Below are positions 11,735 to 25,100 of a stretch of DNA of 64,000 bases, one piece after another. Both the position numbers and the translations under genes were made by a program. Origin of the DNA: Paragordius varius (Eukaryota; Nematomorpha); NCBI GenBank assembly GCA_964247055.1, contig OZ176050.1, positions 9,114,001 to 9,178,000 of the forward strand, read 5' to 3'. The notes under the pieces are model-generated. The model searched no databases. It had not been told where the DNA came from and was given only the letters and a program-made list of their open reading frames with translations. Position 1 is the stretch's first letter, and each line of letters starts with the position of its first letter.

Positions 11735-12510
11735 TAGCTACAAGCTTATGGTATATGAAAAACGAAATGATAAATACGGTTAAAATACTAGAAAAAAGTT
11801 ATCCAAAATTAAAAAATCGCATTTTTTCGCCCAATAAAATAAAATAGAGGAAAACGCGTCAAATAAATTTTATTTTTTAATATGTTTCATAAGATCATCC
11901 AAAGCAAAATATCATCGATTAATATTCTGAGTTTTGCAGAAGGTTTATAAAAGACTTGCGTTGATGTCAAATTTGAATAAAAAACTTGAGCGGTAATTTT
12001 TAATTCAACTATCATGTATTAGCAGAATGTATAAAGTTTACCCAATAGATATATATAAATAAGAATTTCTCAACTAATTTGCTCTGAGCGGAAGTAGCAA
12101 TTCTTTTTATAAAACCTCTTAGTTTAATATAATCATTCATCTATTTGGAGGGTATCATACCTCATAGTTGTGTATAACATTTAGGTGTTTGGCATATGAT
12201 CCTGGATTTTGGGCGTAACCGTATTCATAATATATATTGGAGGTTTTAAAAACAAAAATTATCTTTTACCACATAAGCAAGATCTTTTATTCAAATATTA
12301 CGCCAAATTGCGATTTCTTAGCTTTAATTCTTGTATATCTTTTAATGATAATATATTTTAGGTTTCTTCTTAAGATCATTAAGTTGGCGAGGCGATTGTA
12401 TTTAATTTTATTTGAGCTAATGTGGGATAAAATTGCGATATTTTGATTTCTTTTTTCTAATTCGCATTTATTATTTCAAAATTCCTTAATCCTGAAGTTT
12501 TTAGTTATTA
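11735..12510. mobile_element. TIR element B, short copy
   Basis: The left end (about 11735-11865) has aaaatactagaaaaaagtta and aaaatcgcattttttcg. The right end (about 12385-12510) has the mirror phrases tttatttgagctaatgtg and aaaattgcgatattttgat. These are the inverted ends of the 4603-6648 element around a shorter, decayed middle. No transposase is present. Confidence 0.55.
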
Positions 12511-12539
12511 ATGATTTATTATTTATATTTTACTAGCGT

Positions 12540-14215
12540 AAATCTCCTGCTGCTACGCAGCCCGAGGAAGTCCTTCGGACTTCTAAGGGGGGGGGGGGGG
12601 GGAGTTTTGAAGTTTGGATTTGAATGGGTCTACCGGTTTTCCGGTACCAGATCACAAAGTTACACGAGGAATCAGTTTTTAGCCGGTAGCTCCTTACCCA
12701 GCAGCTATCATCAAAGAAACGCCTGACTAAAGTTTTTGCCTTTTAACAGGGAATACGTGGAATCCATATGAATTTTTACGGTCTCATACCTAGGACGAAA
12801 TATAGATTTAAAAAATTATTTTTTTGTGGACTTTGTTTTTTGAAAAAATGGCATTTTACGGGGGTAGCGGGTAAAAAGAGGGCCTAAATCAAAAATGTGA
12901 GTCGACTATGTTCAGCGCGATCAAAAATAAGTAAACAAAAATCATATTTAAAATTGAATGGTCCAACACGTTCTCCAAAAAATTGACTTAACCCATTTTT
13001 CACACGGGGTAGGCCCGAACTGGGGACCTAATTCCAAAAAAGGGCGAACCTATTGTCGGGGCTTTCATTAATGATTATATTTTTTCGATATTTGGATTTG
13101 AATGGGTTCACCGGTTTTCCGGAAACAGATCACAAAGTTACACGAGGAATCAGTTTTTAGCGGGTAGCTCCTTACCCAGCAGCTATCATCAAAAAAACGC
13201 CTGACTAAAATTTTTGCCTTTTAACAGGGAATACGTGGAATCCATATTGAATTTTTACGGTCTCATACCTTGGTCGAAAAATGGATTTAAAAAATTATTT
13301 TTGTGGACTTTGTTTTTTTAAAGAAATGGCATTTTACGGGGGGAGCGGGTAAAAAGAGGGCCCAAATCAAAAAAGGGACTCGACTATGTTCGGCGCAATC
13401 GAAAATAAGAAAAAATCATATTTGAAATTGAATGGTCCAACACGTTCTCCACAAAATTGTCTCAAAGACACGATTTTTGTGGACTTCTTTTTTCAAAAAA
13501 AAACCGTTTTTCACACGGGGTGGGCCCGAACTGGGGGCCTATTTCAAAAAAAGGGCGAAGCTATTGTCGGGGCATTCATTAATGATTACATTTTTTAAAA
13601 GTTTGGATTTGAATGGGTCTACCGGTTTTCCTGTACCAGATCACAAACCCAGCATTTTCCATTTTTATAAATATATAGATTACCATAAATAATGTATTGA
13701 TATCCATATATCTTTTAACATCCTATACATATGATAGATACTCCTTACTCAGCATCTATCATCAAAGAAACGCTTCATAAATTTTTGCCTTTTAACAGGC
13801 AATACGAAAAATCCTTCTCGAATTTTTACCGTCTCATACCTTGGTCGAAAAATGGATTTAAAAAATTATTTTTGTGGACTTTGTTTTTTGAAAAAAATGG
13901 CATTTTACGGGGGGAGCGGGTAAAAAGAGGGCCTAAATCAAAAAAGTGACTCGACTATGTTCGGCGCAATCGAAAATAAGTAAACAAAAATCATATTTGA
14001 AATTGAATGGTCCAACACGTTCTCCGGAAAATTGTCTCAAAGACACGATTTTTGTGGACTTGTGTTTTCAAAAAAAACCCGTTTTTCACACGGGGTGGGC
14101 CCGAACTGGGGGCCTATTTCAAAAAAAGGGCGAAGCTATTGTCGGGGCATCCATTAATGATTATATTTTTTCGAAGTTTGGATTTGTTTTCAATTTTTAT
14201 AAATATATAGATTAT
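12540..14215 (+). repeat. Tandem array D, three units of 478-575 bp
   Basis: Units start at tttggatttgaatgggtc-like phrases near 12613, 13091 and 13602, with a last partial start at 14177. Each contains taccggttttcc, accagatcacaaa, cttacccagcagctatcatc, ttttaacagggaatac, acgggggg.gcgggtaaaaag, ggtccaacacgttctcc and ggtgggcccgaactggg. The third unit carries extra AT-rich sequence near 13650-13740. Identity between units is high, so the array expanded recently. A single diverged unit lies at 42950-43440. Several open frames across it (12511-14377) are shared because the units are near copies, and they show no protein family I know. Confidence 0.85.
12587..12602 (+). repeat. G16 homopolymer
   Basis: Sixteen G in a row lie at the left edge of array D, in an otherwise AT-rich region, just after a short hairpin phrase gtccttcggac. 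This may be biological or a sequencing weak spot. Confidence 0.9.
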
Positions 14216-15639
14216 TTGATCACTACTATTGGAGTGATACACAATGCAATAATAATTGTGGAAATTCTAAGCAGTTCAACTTCAAGTAGTGGTTTAATAT
14301 GGAAAATAATAATTTCTCCAGCACGAGAAAGAAAACCCTTTGCAAAAGACAACAATATACTTCCCAAAGTCTGGTAAAATTTTCCGTTATTTTGTGGAGA
14401 AATTTTGTAATTTTATAAACACTTTACCTTTTTCGCAGTTTTCCCGAGATATTAAATTTGAAAAAATATTTGTGATTTTGGGCAATATTTGAAAGCTGCA
14501 TTGTATAGCTTTGGGCCTTTAATAAAAAATATTCTGAATTATCCTAATTTGAACTTATCACAGAATTTCTGGATTTAATGTGGAATCGCTAAAAAATCTG
14601 GCATATAAAATATTTATAATATTTATTTTAGATTTTTTGCTGAATTAATATTGATTTGGCAGGAAATTTTCATCAATTATTGTCTCAAACATGCTGTTTG
14701 GTTTAATGGAATTTAGGAGCTATTTATTTAGAGCATCGGTAAAGAAATTGCGGCCCTCAACGGAATATGTTTGTCCCGAGAGATGATCTTCAATAATTCT
14801 TTTCCTCAGATACGAGAGATACTTTTATCTTTTAATGTCAAAAAATAAAACCAAATAAATTTGATACAGAAAAAGCGTATGTTCACAACGCAAATAAACC
14901 ATTACGCTGGTAGCACAATCCATCAGCTTTATCAAATAACCTTTTGCCTAACTTATGTCCAATTTACGCATTAGTGTAACGTTGGTCCATGCTTTTTTAT
15001 TTGAGTGACTCAAATTCTGTGAAATTATATTTATGCTTCCAACATTGCATTTAGACAGGACAACATCGACGTTTTTGGTTATTTTAAAATTTTTAAAAAT
15101 TAATAACATGTATTGAGCCAATTCGATACAGATTTTTAAAACAGAAAAGTTGTTTAACGCGCACTTCCGTTCCATATGAAACCATTTTTTTAAGCTTTTG
15201 TTTCATGGATGCTTGTTTAAATTATTGCTGATTTTGATTGGTTTTATTTACATTTTCCTCATCTATGAGTTTTATAAGATACCTTTTCGAGATAGCGCTG
15301 AAAAAACACAAGATCTTAATATACAGCTTGTTCTATATAATCTTTTTTTAAAGTAAAAGAAATAATGAAAAATTATTTAAAAGAGTTGTTAAGCCATTGC
15401 TTAACAAAATGAAGCGATAGTTATGTTATTAAATAAAGGTTCAATCTTTTTAAGCTAGCAAATTTAAAATAATGAAATATTGGTATAAATTTGGAATTTA
15501 GTTAGCAGCCATCTGAATAAAAAAATTACAATATTTATTAAAAGCTATTATTGTGAATATGATGCATTATAACGATTTCTATAAAAGATATTTATTATTA
15601 TTGCTATAAATATTTGAGCATAACAATTAATAATTTGCG
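14216..15639 (-). other. Unidentified coding-like stretch, minus strand
   Basis: Between array D and the LSG1 stop, the minus strand about 15350-14650 reads as protein-like segments in several frames. Examples are ISKRYLIKLIDEENVN, VSYGTEVRVKQLFC, LIKLMDCATSVMVYLRCEHT, YLRKRIIEDHLSGQTYSV and EGRNFFTDALNK. One open frame is 15175-14948 (75 aa, starting MERKCALNNF). Some pieces can be linked by short GT/AG gaps (for example about 30 nt between the LYQIYL and YLSYLRK segments), but I could not build one consistent gene. It may be a gene with micro-introns, a decayed gene or a transposon relic. No family was recognised. Confidence 0.25.
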
Positions 15640-18600
15640 TTATGCTTTTACTCGTCTTATCTTTTCTCGTTTCCCATGATTAAAATGTTTTTTGGAAGGA
15701 TTAATGTCTTTAATAGTAAGTCCGGTGTTTAAAGCTAAAGTACTGACAGATGAATACATTGACCGTGACTCAATCAATGATGTTTTTTTCGGACAGAAAA
15801 ATTCAGAATCCAATTGCAATTCTGCTTTATCGCCTGTTACCTATATTGTATTGAGAAAATAATTTTTTTTATTGAATATTGAGTACATCAATTTAACATT
15901 AATTTGATACATGCAAATATAATGCTTATAAAATATAATAATTGTATAAATAATACCAATGCATTGCGTGGCTTCGTAATATTTTGATGTTCAACCATTG
16001 GTGGTTTAAACTCATTTTTAACGTTTGAAGGTGGATGACAATATAATAGATTTCCTTTAAATAACAAAATATAAAGATTAGAGGTAATTTTCTCCGTTTT
16101 AAACACACAAAAATTTAATGATTAAAATTTTTTTCATTTTTTCGCATTTTACATGTTAGTGATTACAAAAATATAATCCACGCAATTTTTGGTAAAAAGC
16201 ATTGCTATTTGGATGCGGTCAAATAATAATAATTTATGGTGACAAAATTTTATATTCTATACATTCTTTTGAAATGATCTTTAAAATATTTTCTAATACA
16301 GTAAGCGATGGCATCGAAAAAGGTAGGTTTAGTAGTACCAAAATAACAGAAAATAGGTCGCCAGTGTTTACCATATCAAAATCGGATTCAAATTAGAAAA
16401 AACATAATATATCTACAAATACCAGATAGATAATCACATAAAATAGGTCTGGCGGAACGATGATAATCAGGTTGGCCCAGTGTAGAGGCGTATCCACGTG
16501 ATATACTATAAGTTGTAAGCAAATATTCGGCAGCTTCCTGACATAAATTTCGGTCATCCAATTTGTCCAAAAGTTCAGGTTTATTTGGTAAGGGTAAATC
16601 TTTTATAAAAAATATCAAAACAAAAATAGAAAATTTATAATGAGAAAAAATATACACAATAATTTGTAGTCGAAAAGAAAAAATACCATAGCTACAAAAT
16701 TGAATGGTATTTATGTATAATTACAATATAGACACGAAAATTCAAATAATTATGGACCTAATTGTATGTTAAATCGTATGTATTTAACGTCAAAAAGTCC
16801 CAGAAAAATCTAATTAAAACAAATTAAAATAAAAAAAATTAATTAAATTTGAAAATCACAATTTTACTGTAGTAAGGGAGAATCGTTTTCAAACCAATTT
16901 TATAAACGACCGACATTATGGGATTTATGGCATCAGTGATTGTATGGATTGGTAAAACACCATTCAAAATCAATTCAGTTTTGGAACCATCGATTAAAAA
17001 GTTTGGCATTACGAGTCCGGGGCAATCGCAAAGACAAACCCCAATACTCGGGATCAAATGTGTTTGAAAATGTTTGGTTTTGCCTAAAAAAATCAAACGT
17101 TGCCCCATTAATCAATTGTAAACGGATATCTTTTTTGAATAAACTTACATAAAAGTTATATAACCGTCTATCCGCATTTTAAAAAATTAAAATTTGGATA
17201 ATTTTACAACAAATTTAATTTTTAACTCAATTCGTCAACTTAATTACAAAAATTTTGAGGGTCATAACAACAACCTTATATATACATTTATGGTACCTGG
17301 TGTGGCCGAAACCGCTACCTTCTTAGCTCCCAATATGCCATTTATGGTTGAACTTTTTCCCACATTGGGATATCCAACAAAACCCACATTTAGATCCGGA
17401 ACATCGCACAAAGATGCTATGGAATTTACATTATCCCCGCAATTAGAATTATCCGTATAATCTTTCTCATGCGGCACATTATCAATAAAATATTCATCCT
17501 TGTATAATTTAAGGCATGAAAATAAATCTAAAAGGTCAGTTGCCAAGAACATATCTAAATAACATAAACAAAGAATTGGTAATACTTAGAAATTAACAAA
17601 ACATTTTTTGGTTTATAATTTACCATTTTCCTAACTTCAAACAAACCTATGTGAAATAAAACACACACCTTATTAGTAGTAAAAAACAGCACAAAAAATA
17701 AATACCATATTAATTGAAAAATAATTTTCGCAAATGTAATTCAGTGAGAAAAAAATGAAAAATAGCGATATTTACTAATTTTATATAATTGGTAGTGCTT
17801 TAAAATAAAATATACTATAAAAAAGGGAGTAAATAATTAATGATGTTTATACAAGGAAAATTATTAAAATCAACATGCTATTATTTTTGCGCTTAAGTAA
17901 AAAAATGATAAAATGCAGCGCTTAATATTCTAAAAAATAACTGGCTAATAGTGATAAAAAGCGACAAAGAGCGTAGTATTTTATATATAATCGGGTAAGA
18001 CACATAGGTCAATACCACTGAAATATTTAAACTTTTTTTATTGGTAAAGTTATGTAATTTAAGTACCATCATTTATTTAACCATTGATTAAATTTATTAA
18101 AAAAGTTAATATTGTTAAAAAAAATGAAACATAGGTTTTTGTAAAAAAATTAATTATACCGTCTGATTCTAAGGGTGATATAACATGTGCTGAATAAAAA
18201 ATTGCTATAGTTTTTGTTTGACCCTCTTTCCAAAGTTTTTGCGATAATTCTTTTCTCATATTTTTATCAGCATATTCTTTTTGGAAGTCGGAAAAGTTAA
18301 TAAGTTTAGTGTCATTTCTACTATTAAAGTATGTCCTCCAGATTAATTTCAAATTTTTAGATAAAAATTCGGATTTATTTATAAGCAAAATATTAATTTT
18401 GTTGAACTGTGATAAAGTAATTTCATTTTGAATTTGACTAAACACAGGTTTTTCTCCAACATATGATTCAAGGTCTAAACTACGGTAAAACAGAATATTT
18501 CTGGCATCAACAATTTGAATAACAACATCCGATCTCTCGACAACTCGCCAAAGTTGTCGCCAAATTTCAAGATTTTTTTCATAAGGTGGCACAGTAAATT

Positions 18601-19050
18601 TTTGGTCAGTTTCTTTATTATCACTTTCTTCCAATTTAGCCAAATCCCTTCGCCATTCCGTGAATGTTTGCTCTTCGATTCTTTCAAAGGTAGCTTTATC
18701 CATACCTTTTGCCCATTTTGGACTATATATAATTACAATTATAATTTTACCGATGGGGAATACAAACGGACACTATGTTGTTAAAAATTGTGGGTTGCCT
18801 TATAATATCTTTTGCAAAATGCAAATCATTTGTCTCTAAGAACTAAAGTAAATGAGCATAAAACTTGTTTTTCATCAACGTCAACTTTTTTCATTAATTT
18901 CTCCAGATCATTTTCCTCCGTTACAGATGTCAAATTATAAGATTTTTTAGTAGGTTTGATATATTCATCCGCGTTGATCCATGTAAACTGTTTAGATTTC
19001 CGTTCTTTTAGATTTTTAATTAGCGATTGACCCACGCTTTTTTTCTTCAT
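15640..19050 (-). CDS. LSG1: Large-subunit GTPase 1 (LSG1)
   Basis: This is a circularly permuted cytosolic GTPase that helps release the NMD3 export adaptor from new 60S ribosomal subunits. There are eight exons: 19050-18865, 18842-18751, 18722-18160, 17554-17297, 17083-16868, 16599-16423, 16054-15957 and 15840-15640, giving 596 aa (human 658). The first two introns are 22 and 28 nt and the rest are 116-605 nt. In permuted order I see IPHRPKW and EWRR early, NLEIWRQLWRVVERSD, VIQIVDARN, the G4-like INKSE, YSA, then G1 GYPNVGKSS (341-349), SATPGKTKHFQT and G3 CDCPGLVMP. Then come LGQPDYHRSARPILCDYLSG, NLLYCHPP and the basic tail KKHFNHGKREKIRR. G4 has Glu where NKxD is usual. The gene is head to head with STE24, 54 bp between ATGs. 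Confidence 0.96.
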
Positions 19051-19104
19051 TTCATCCGGTTTAATGATTCTATTGATATGACTATTTTATCTAAACTGAT
19101 CAAC
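19051..19104. promoter_or_regulatory. 54-bp gap between LSG1 and STE24 start codons
   Basis: Both start codons are supported by family alignment (LSG1 N-terminus with SVGQSLIKNLKERKSK; STE24 from [10 protein letters not shown] with a good A-3/G+4 context). The gap must hold both 5' ends unless a gene has an unseen upstream exon or a trans-spliced leader. No TATA box is evident. Confidence 0.55.
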
Positions 19105-22100
19105 ATGGAATTTTTTAATTTATCGCAATATTGGGATAGAAATTATATTTTAGGAGGAGTCATAGTTTTTAGTTGGAGTTTATATCTTTGGGATCTTTAT
19201 CTTGACAAAAGACAGGTTTAGTAATTTTGTAATTATCAGAGAAATGTATATAAGAACTGCCGAAGCATACCTGAAGAATTAAAATCTGTGATAACTAATG
19301 ATACTTTTGAAAAATCAAGACGTTATAAATTGGATTCATCTAGATTCGGTCTTATACATACATTTTTTGACCAGATTTTGGATACAGTAATATATATTAT
19401 ATGTTTAGTCATTTTTAGCTTTCGCAGTGTATCCTTTCATTTGGAATGTTAGTAAAAATATTATTAAAGGAACACGATTAGACAGTGAAGTTTGTGATTA
19501 TTAATTGTAGATTCCACAATCACTTGTATTTACTGGTATATTTTGTGTTGTGTCGTACCTCATAAGTTTGCCATGGAGTTATTACGCCAATTTTGTAATA
19601 GAGCAGCGTCATGGTTTCAACAAAATGGTAAGTATATTTTGCTTAAAAAATTTTATTCAATGTTTTTCGCAAAATATTTTAAATATTAAGCATCTTTTAT
19701 AATTTTTATGTTACATCATCCCAAATGTGCTTAATTGCTGTGGCAGAAAGAAAATATACAGGAAAAAACAACAATCAAATTTGTGGTGGTCAGAATCCAT
19801 AAAACCTTTAATTAAAATTAAACACAATAACTATAAAAGATGGAAACAAACAAAAGATAAAAGAGACTTGGAATCATATATCAAATCAAATAAAAATTTA
19901 CAACAAGCCATCAATATTTCAGCCAACAAAAAAGCTTTGGATTTAGCTAAAAAATTAGAACAAGACACGAAAAATCTTAAGATTTTTCGAACAATAAATT
20001 CAGTTAACAATAATAAAAAGGACATTAAACAAATTTCCTATATTAAAGATAAAGATCAACAACTAGTAACTGAGTGGAGTGACATAAGCAATGTCTGGAC
20101 AACGTATTACAAAGAACAATTTGCACAAAAACATGATTTTGAAACAATAAACCAACCACCAGCAATTGGTCCTCGACCATTGATAACAACAGACGATGTA
20201 AGAGAAGCCTTGGCCAAGATGAAAAATAACAAAGCTACAGGTCCATCTGAACTCAGCTGTGACATGATCAAAGCTTTACCACAATGCATTATACATTTAA
20301 CTAACATATTCAATCTAATCTTATCAACAAATCGCATCCCTAATGATTGGTCAAAAAGCACCATCATACCCATTTATAAAAACAAAGGAGACATACTCGT
20401 TTGCTCCTCCTACAGACCACTAAAGTTATTGGAACACCCGTTAAAAATTTTTGAATCCATTATTGAATCAAAACTAAGATCAATCGTTAGTATACAGGAA
20501 TCACAATATGCCTATAAACCAAACAGTAGCATAATTGATGCAATCTTCATTTTGAGAAGATTGCAAGAGAACTATTTAGCGAAAAATAAAAAACTATATC
20601 ATGTTTTTATTGATTTACAAAGGGCCTTTGATTGTATCCCCAGGAAGTTGATCACATCCACACTACGAGCCAATAATGTAGATGATTGGATAATTAAATC
20701 AATAGAAATGATGTACTACAAAACAACAAACTGCGTCAGATTAACACTAGGTAACACAGCTTTTGTTCCAAACGAATCTGGTCTTCATCAAGGCTCCATC
20801 TTAAGCCCTCTACTCTTCATTTTAATAATGGATTACCTAACAAAAGATATAAAACAAGGCCCACCATGGGAACTTATCTATGCGGACGACATTGTCCTCA
20901 CCGCAACATCAATGGAAGCACTAAATCAAAAGTACAACACATGGAAATCACACTTAGAAAAGGGTGGAATGAATATAAATATAAGCAAAACAAAGGTAAT
21001 GATAACGGGTGAAACTGTATATGAACGACCTAAGTTTCCATGTGGAGTATGTGATTTAGATGTTAAACTCAATTCAATCCTATGTACATCATGCAATAAG
21101 TGGGTACACAAAAAGTGCTCGCTTATAAAAGGGAAACTAATCCATAATGACAAATTTATATGTGAATCATGTAAAAATAAAACAATAAATCACTCATCCA
21201 CTTCCCTAAATTACGTTTATATGGCAGACACCAAAATCGAATTGGTGAATAATTTCAAATACTTGGGTGATGTCATACATTGCCTAGGTGGAATAAACCA
21301 ATCAGTTAAATATAGATCCCAACAGGCTTGGGTAAAATATCATCAACTTAAATTTGTCCTCAAAAATAAACACATATCAGCAAAAAACAAAGGTTTGATT
21401 TACAAAGCCGGCATACGTCCCATACTCCTGTATGGTTGCGAAACGTGGCCGATGACAGATTCAATCGAGAAAAAACTAATGAACTTAGAAAAACGGATAC
21501 TAAATTTATTCCAACCCAATAAGTCAAATTCAAATTTACATCAACTCTACCAAATTGAACCCTTAAATGTCATGCTCAGAAAAAATAGGCTCAGATATTT
21601 CGGACACATCAAACGTGCTCCAGAACAATGGACAAATAAAATTTTATCCCTACATCCCGAAGGTAACAATCGCAGGGGCAGACCAACATTCAACTGGGAA
21701 AAAACAATAAATAATGATTTAAGTGTTGCCAACATTGATGATAACGCCTGGCAGGATCGCAAATATTACAGACAGCTTCTATACGGATACAATGGCTAGC
21801 CATTACACAAAGACGATACGACCTTATCCGTACCCTCCGCTTACGGTATTTTATTTCGTTAAACATCGATATCCGTTTTTAACCTTACAAACAGGTGAAC
21901 TGTGGTAAAGTTTCTGTTAGATTACATCTATCAAATATTATATATTTTAGCATATAACGATTTCAACAATTAAAGTTATTTAATCGGATTGTGTATGAAA
22001 TAACTAAATATTTTCTGTGTTTGATATCTAGAGCAAAAAATATTGAGTTTTATCATGTGATAAAATATATTATTTTTTAATGCTAAAATATGACTTAAAC

Positions 22101-25100
22101 GAAAAATTGTTTTATAATTTTATTATTTGACACCACTTTGTTTCATTGAATGACAAATTTGAACTTTCCAACGATGTTTCTTATTCACTATCCGTAAGGA
22201 TAGTAAAATTTAAAACTTCACATAAAATTTTATTGTGACTATCAGTATAAGCCATCGAACATCCAAACGTGCTGAACAATAAAGCTGTGTTTATTTAAAG
22301 TTTTATTAGACAACTAAATTGTTTATTTCGATTTCTCCCCCATTTGTTTTCCCTAACGTCGTGGCTCATTAACTTTGGACTGAAATTCATTGGAAAAAAC
22401 ATAGCTTTTCTATATAAATATCTTTTGACCAGAGTTTTTAATTCGGGTACTCATTGAAACTTGATTAAATTAAAACGAAAATACTAAAACAGAATGAGAA
22501 GGAGCTGCATCAACTGACTTTATGAATAATTGATGCGACTTATGGATGCAAAACTCTAAAGATGTCTGCTTAAAATAAAATAATATTTTATTGCTTAGTA
22601 TATATATATATATATATAGCATATGTTGTTTGTTAAATTCCTTGAAAGCTCAAAGTACTAAAAATGCCCCCTGTTATTTTATCATTTTTATTTTCAACAA
22701 GGAAGAAAATTTGTAAACAATACTTTTAATTAATTGTATCCAATTTGTTGTCTAAGATATGGTAAATTTGTCTGCATGTTTGATTTATTCAAAGCATAGA
22801 TGACATCTTGTACTATAGTTTAAAAAGTTTTATAAAATTTGAGAGTTCATTATGATATAAAAAACCGTTTTATTCACAATACTATTTAAATATCTATCAT
22901 GCCAGAATATATCTACATCATTAAAACAAATTTAAATAAAAGCTGAAATATCGTCATATAATTTTTTATAGATAGTGAGATAAAAAGGAATGAATCATTT
23001 AATCATTATATTATACGCTACTATATATTACACAATTGGTTTTTTACTATACTGTTTTAAATAAAAAAAATTTGATTAGAATTTTTATAATATGTAACAT
23101 ATTATGGTTATGACGAGTATAACAATTTGCATTTTAATATTAATTTACATATGTTCTTGTATACTAGACTGTCCCATTTTTTATCAAAGATCAACTTAAG
23201 GCATGGGCGCTCAAACTTGTATTGGGACCTCCAATTTTAGCCGGAATCCTTTATGTCATAAAAATTGGTGGGAGGCATTTTTACATTTATGCCTGGCTTT
23301 TTACATTTCTTCTCTCATCAGTAATTATTATATAATTATAATTTTTAATCTCTAACCTAAATTTATTTTAAGAATTAAATTCCTTTTTGAACAACCGAGG
23401 TTATCGATATCCATACTATTTCTTAATATTATCGCAAACAAAATATACCAGATTTATTATTCAAAATTTTTATTTTGAATTTATTTTACTAGAGTATATA
23501 CTATACCCTAGTTATTTAACATTAATGGCGATAAATTTGCAGTAATAAAACAAAAAACTTTTTAAGCTGTTTTGAAAATAAGATTTTTTACTAACTCTTG
23601 TGAAACTTTTATATATTTAATACAACACTAGTCATAACATATTATTACCAAATTTTAAAATACATATTCTATAGTTTATCATAACCATTTACCCTACCGT
23701 AATTGCTCCAATATTTGATAAATATACTCCTTTGGATAGCGGATATTTGCGTAACGAAATCGAAAAATTAGCGTCAAAATTAAATTTTCCTCTCACTCAA
23801 ATTTACGTTGTGGAAGGTTTTTTTAACCATATAAAATTATTTTTTTCATTTAGTTCCTGGCGAAAGGTGTATAAATATATATTAATTATTTGATTTTATC
23901 CCATTAAGCTTCATATTCTTCACCATTCACTCAACATATAAAAAATTTTTTTTCATTAATTTATAATCAATCACGCGTTCAAATATTTGAAAACTTACCG
24001 TGTTTTATGGTTTATTAGATGAGGTTTTTTAATACAAACAACAAAAATTAACTTTTTTATTTTTATATAACCAAAATTTTATGTTGTACAAGTAGAGATA
24101 AAAAGGGTCAATTCACAAAAAAAATGGGCAAGATATATGTTATATTTATATAGACATTTCGCCTTTGTTTTAATTTATAGTATATGCCTTAGTAAAAAGT
24201 TATTTTATATTAATTATTTGTGATAAAAGAATTTTAAACATTTTGTTCATATTTCTTTCTAAACGCTTATAGGTTCTAAACGAAGCTCCCATAGTAATGC
24301 CTATTTTTTTGGTTTTTTCAAACAAAAACGGATAGTTATTTTTGATACCATTTTGCCTGGCTATAAAAAATCATCGACAAAGGATAAAGACACTGGCAAA
24401 ATCGAACATGTCAGTGAGGGTGATGATAAATACGCCTCTTTACTCTCTGAAGAAAATAAATTGGATAATGATAAAGTATTCGCAAATTATATAAATACTT
24501 TCATGGAAAATGTTAAATGTTTTTTATTAAGATATTATCGAGAGAGTGGCAGTTATATTTAGGGTTTGATTTTCAATCGATTAAAAATAATAAGCCACCT
24601 GTAGAATTAAATTATTTTAAAGCGATGCGAGTTTGAATAAATTTATAACCGTTTACAATCTAGTGTCAAATTTCTATAATCATATATATATATATATATA
24701 TATATTGAGGTGTAAAGTTATTTTATTATGTTACCTTGATGTACAGCGGTTATTTAATTTTGAATAAATAAGTCCAAAAAATGATAGAATATGTCCATTA
24801 TACTTTTATTGTGCATCTCTTGAGAATTAAATACATTTTTTACGTTAATTTTTTATTCATCACTCACTTAATCACTGAAAATTATAACGCTCTTAATGTA
24901 TATCATTGGTTATAATTCTAATAATTTTTTATGTTTTTATTTAAAGAAGGAAACCAAAACAGACAAAACAATGACCAACGAAGAAATATTGGCCGTAATT
25001 GCCCACGAACTTGGACATTGGTATCATAGTCACATGATTAAGAATTTCGCAGTGGCCCAGGTATAAACATTTAATCAAACAATCAATAAAAATCATATAA

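Noticed and set aside
12511-14377. Several overlapping frames of 67-143 codons in array D
   Set aside because: They recur because the units are near copies, they show no known family, and the same phrases appear in non-coding relatives at 43 kb.
19387-19408. Read-through of STE24 intron 2 giving a hydrophobic [10 protein letters not shown] run
   Set aside because: Staying in this frame loses the conserved YPFIW segment and meets a stop. Splicing 22 nt restores the family sequence.
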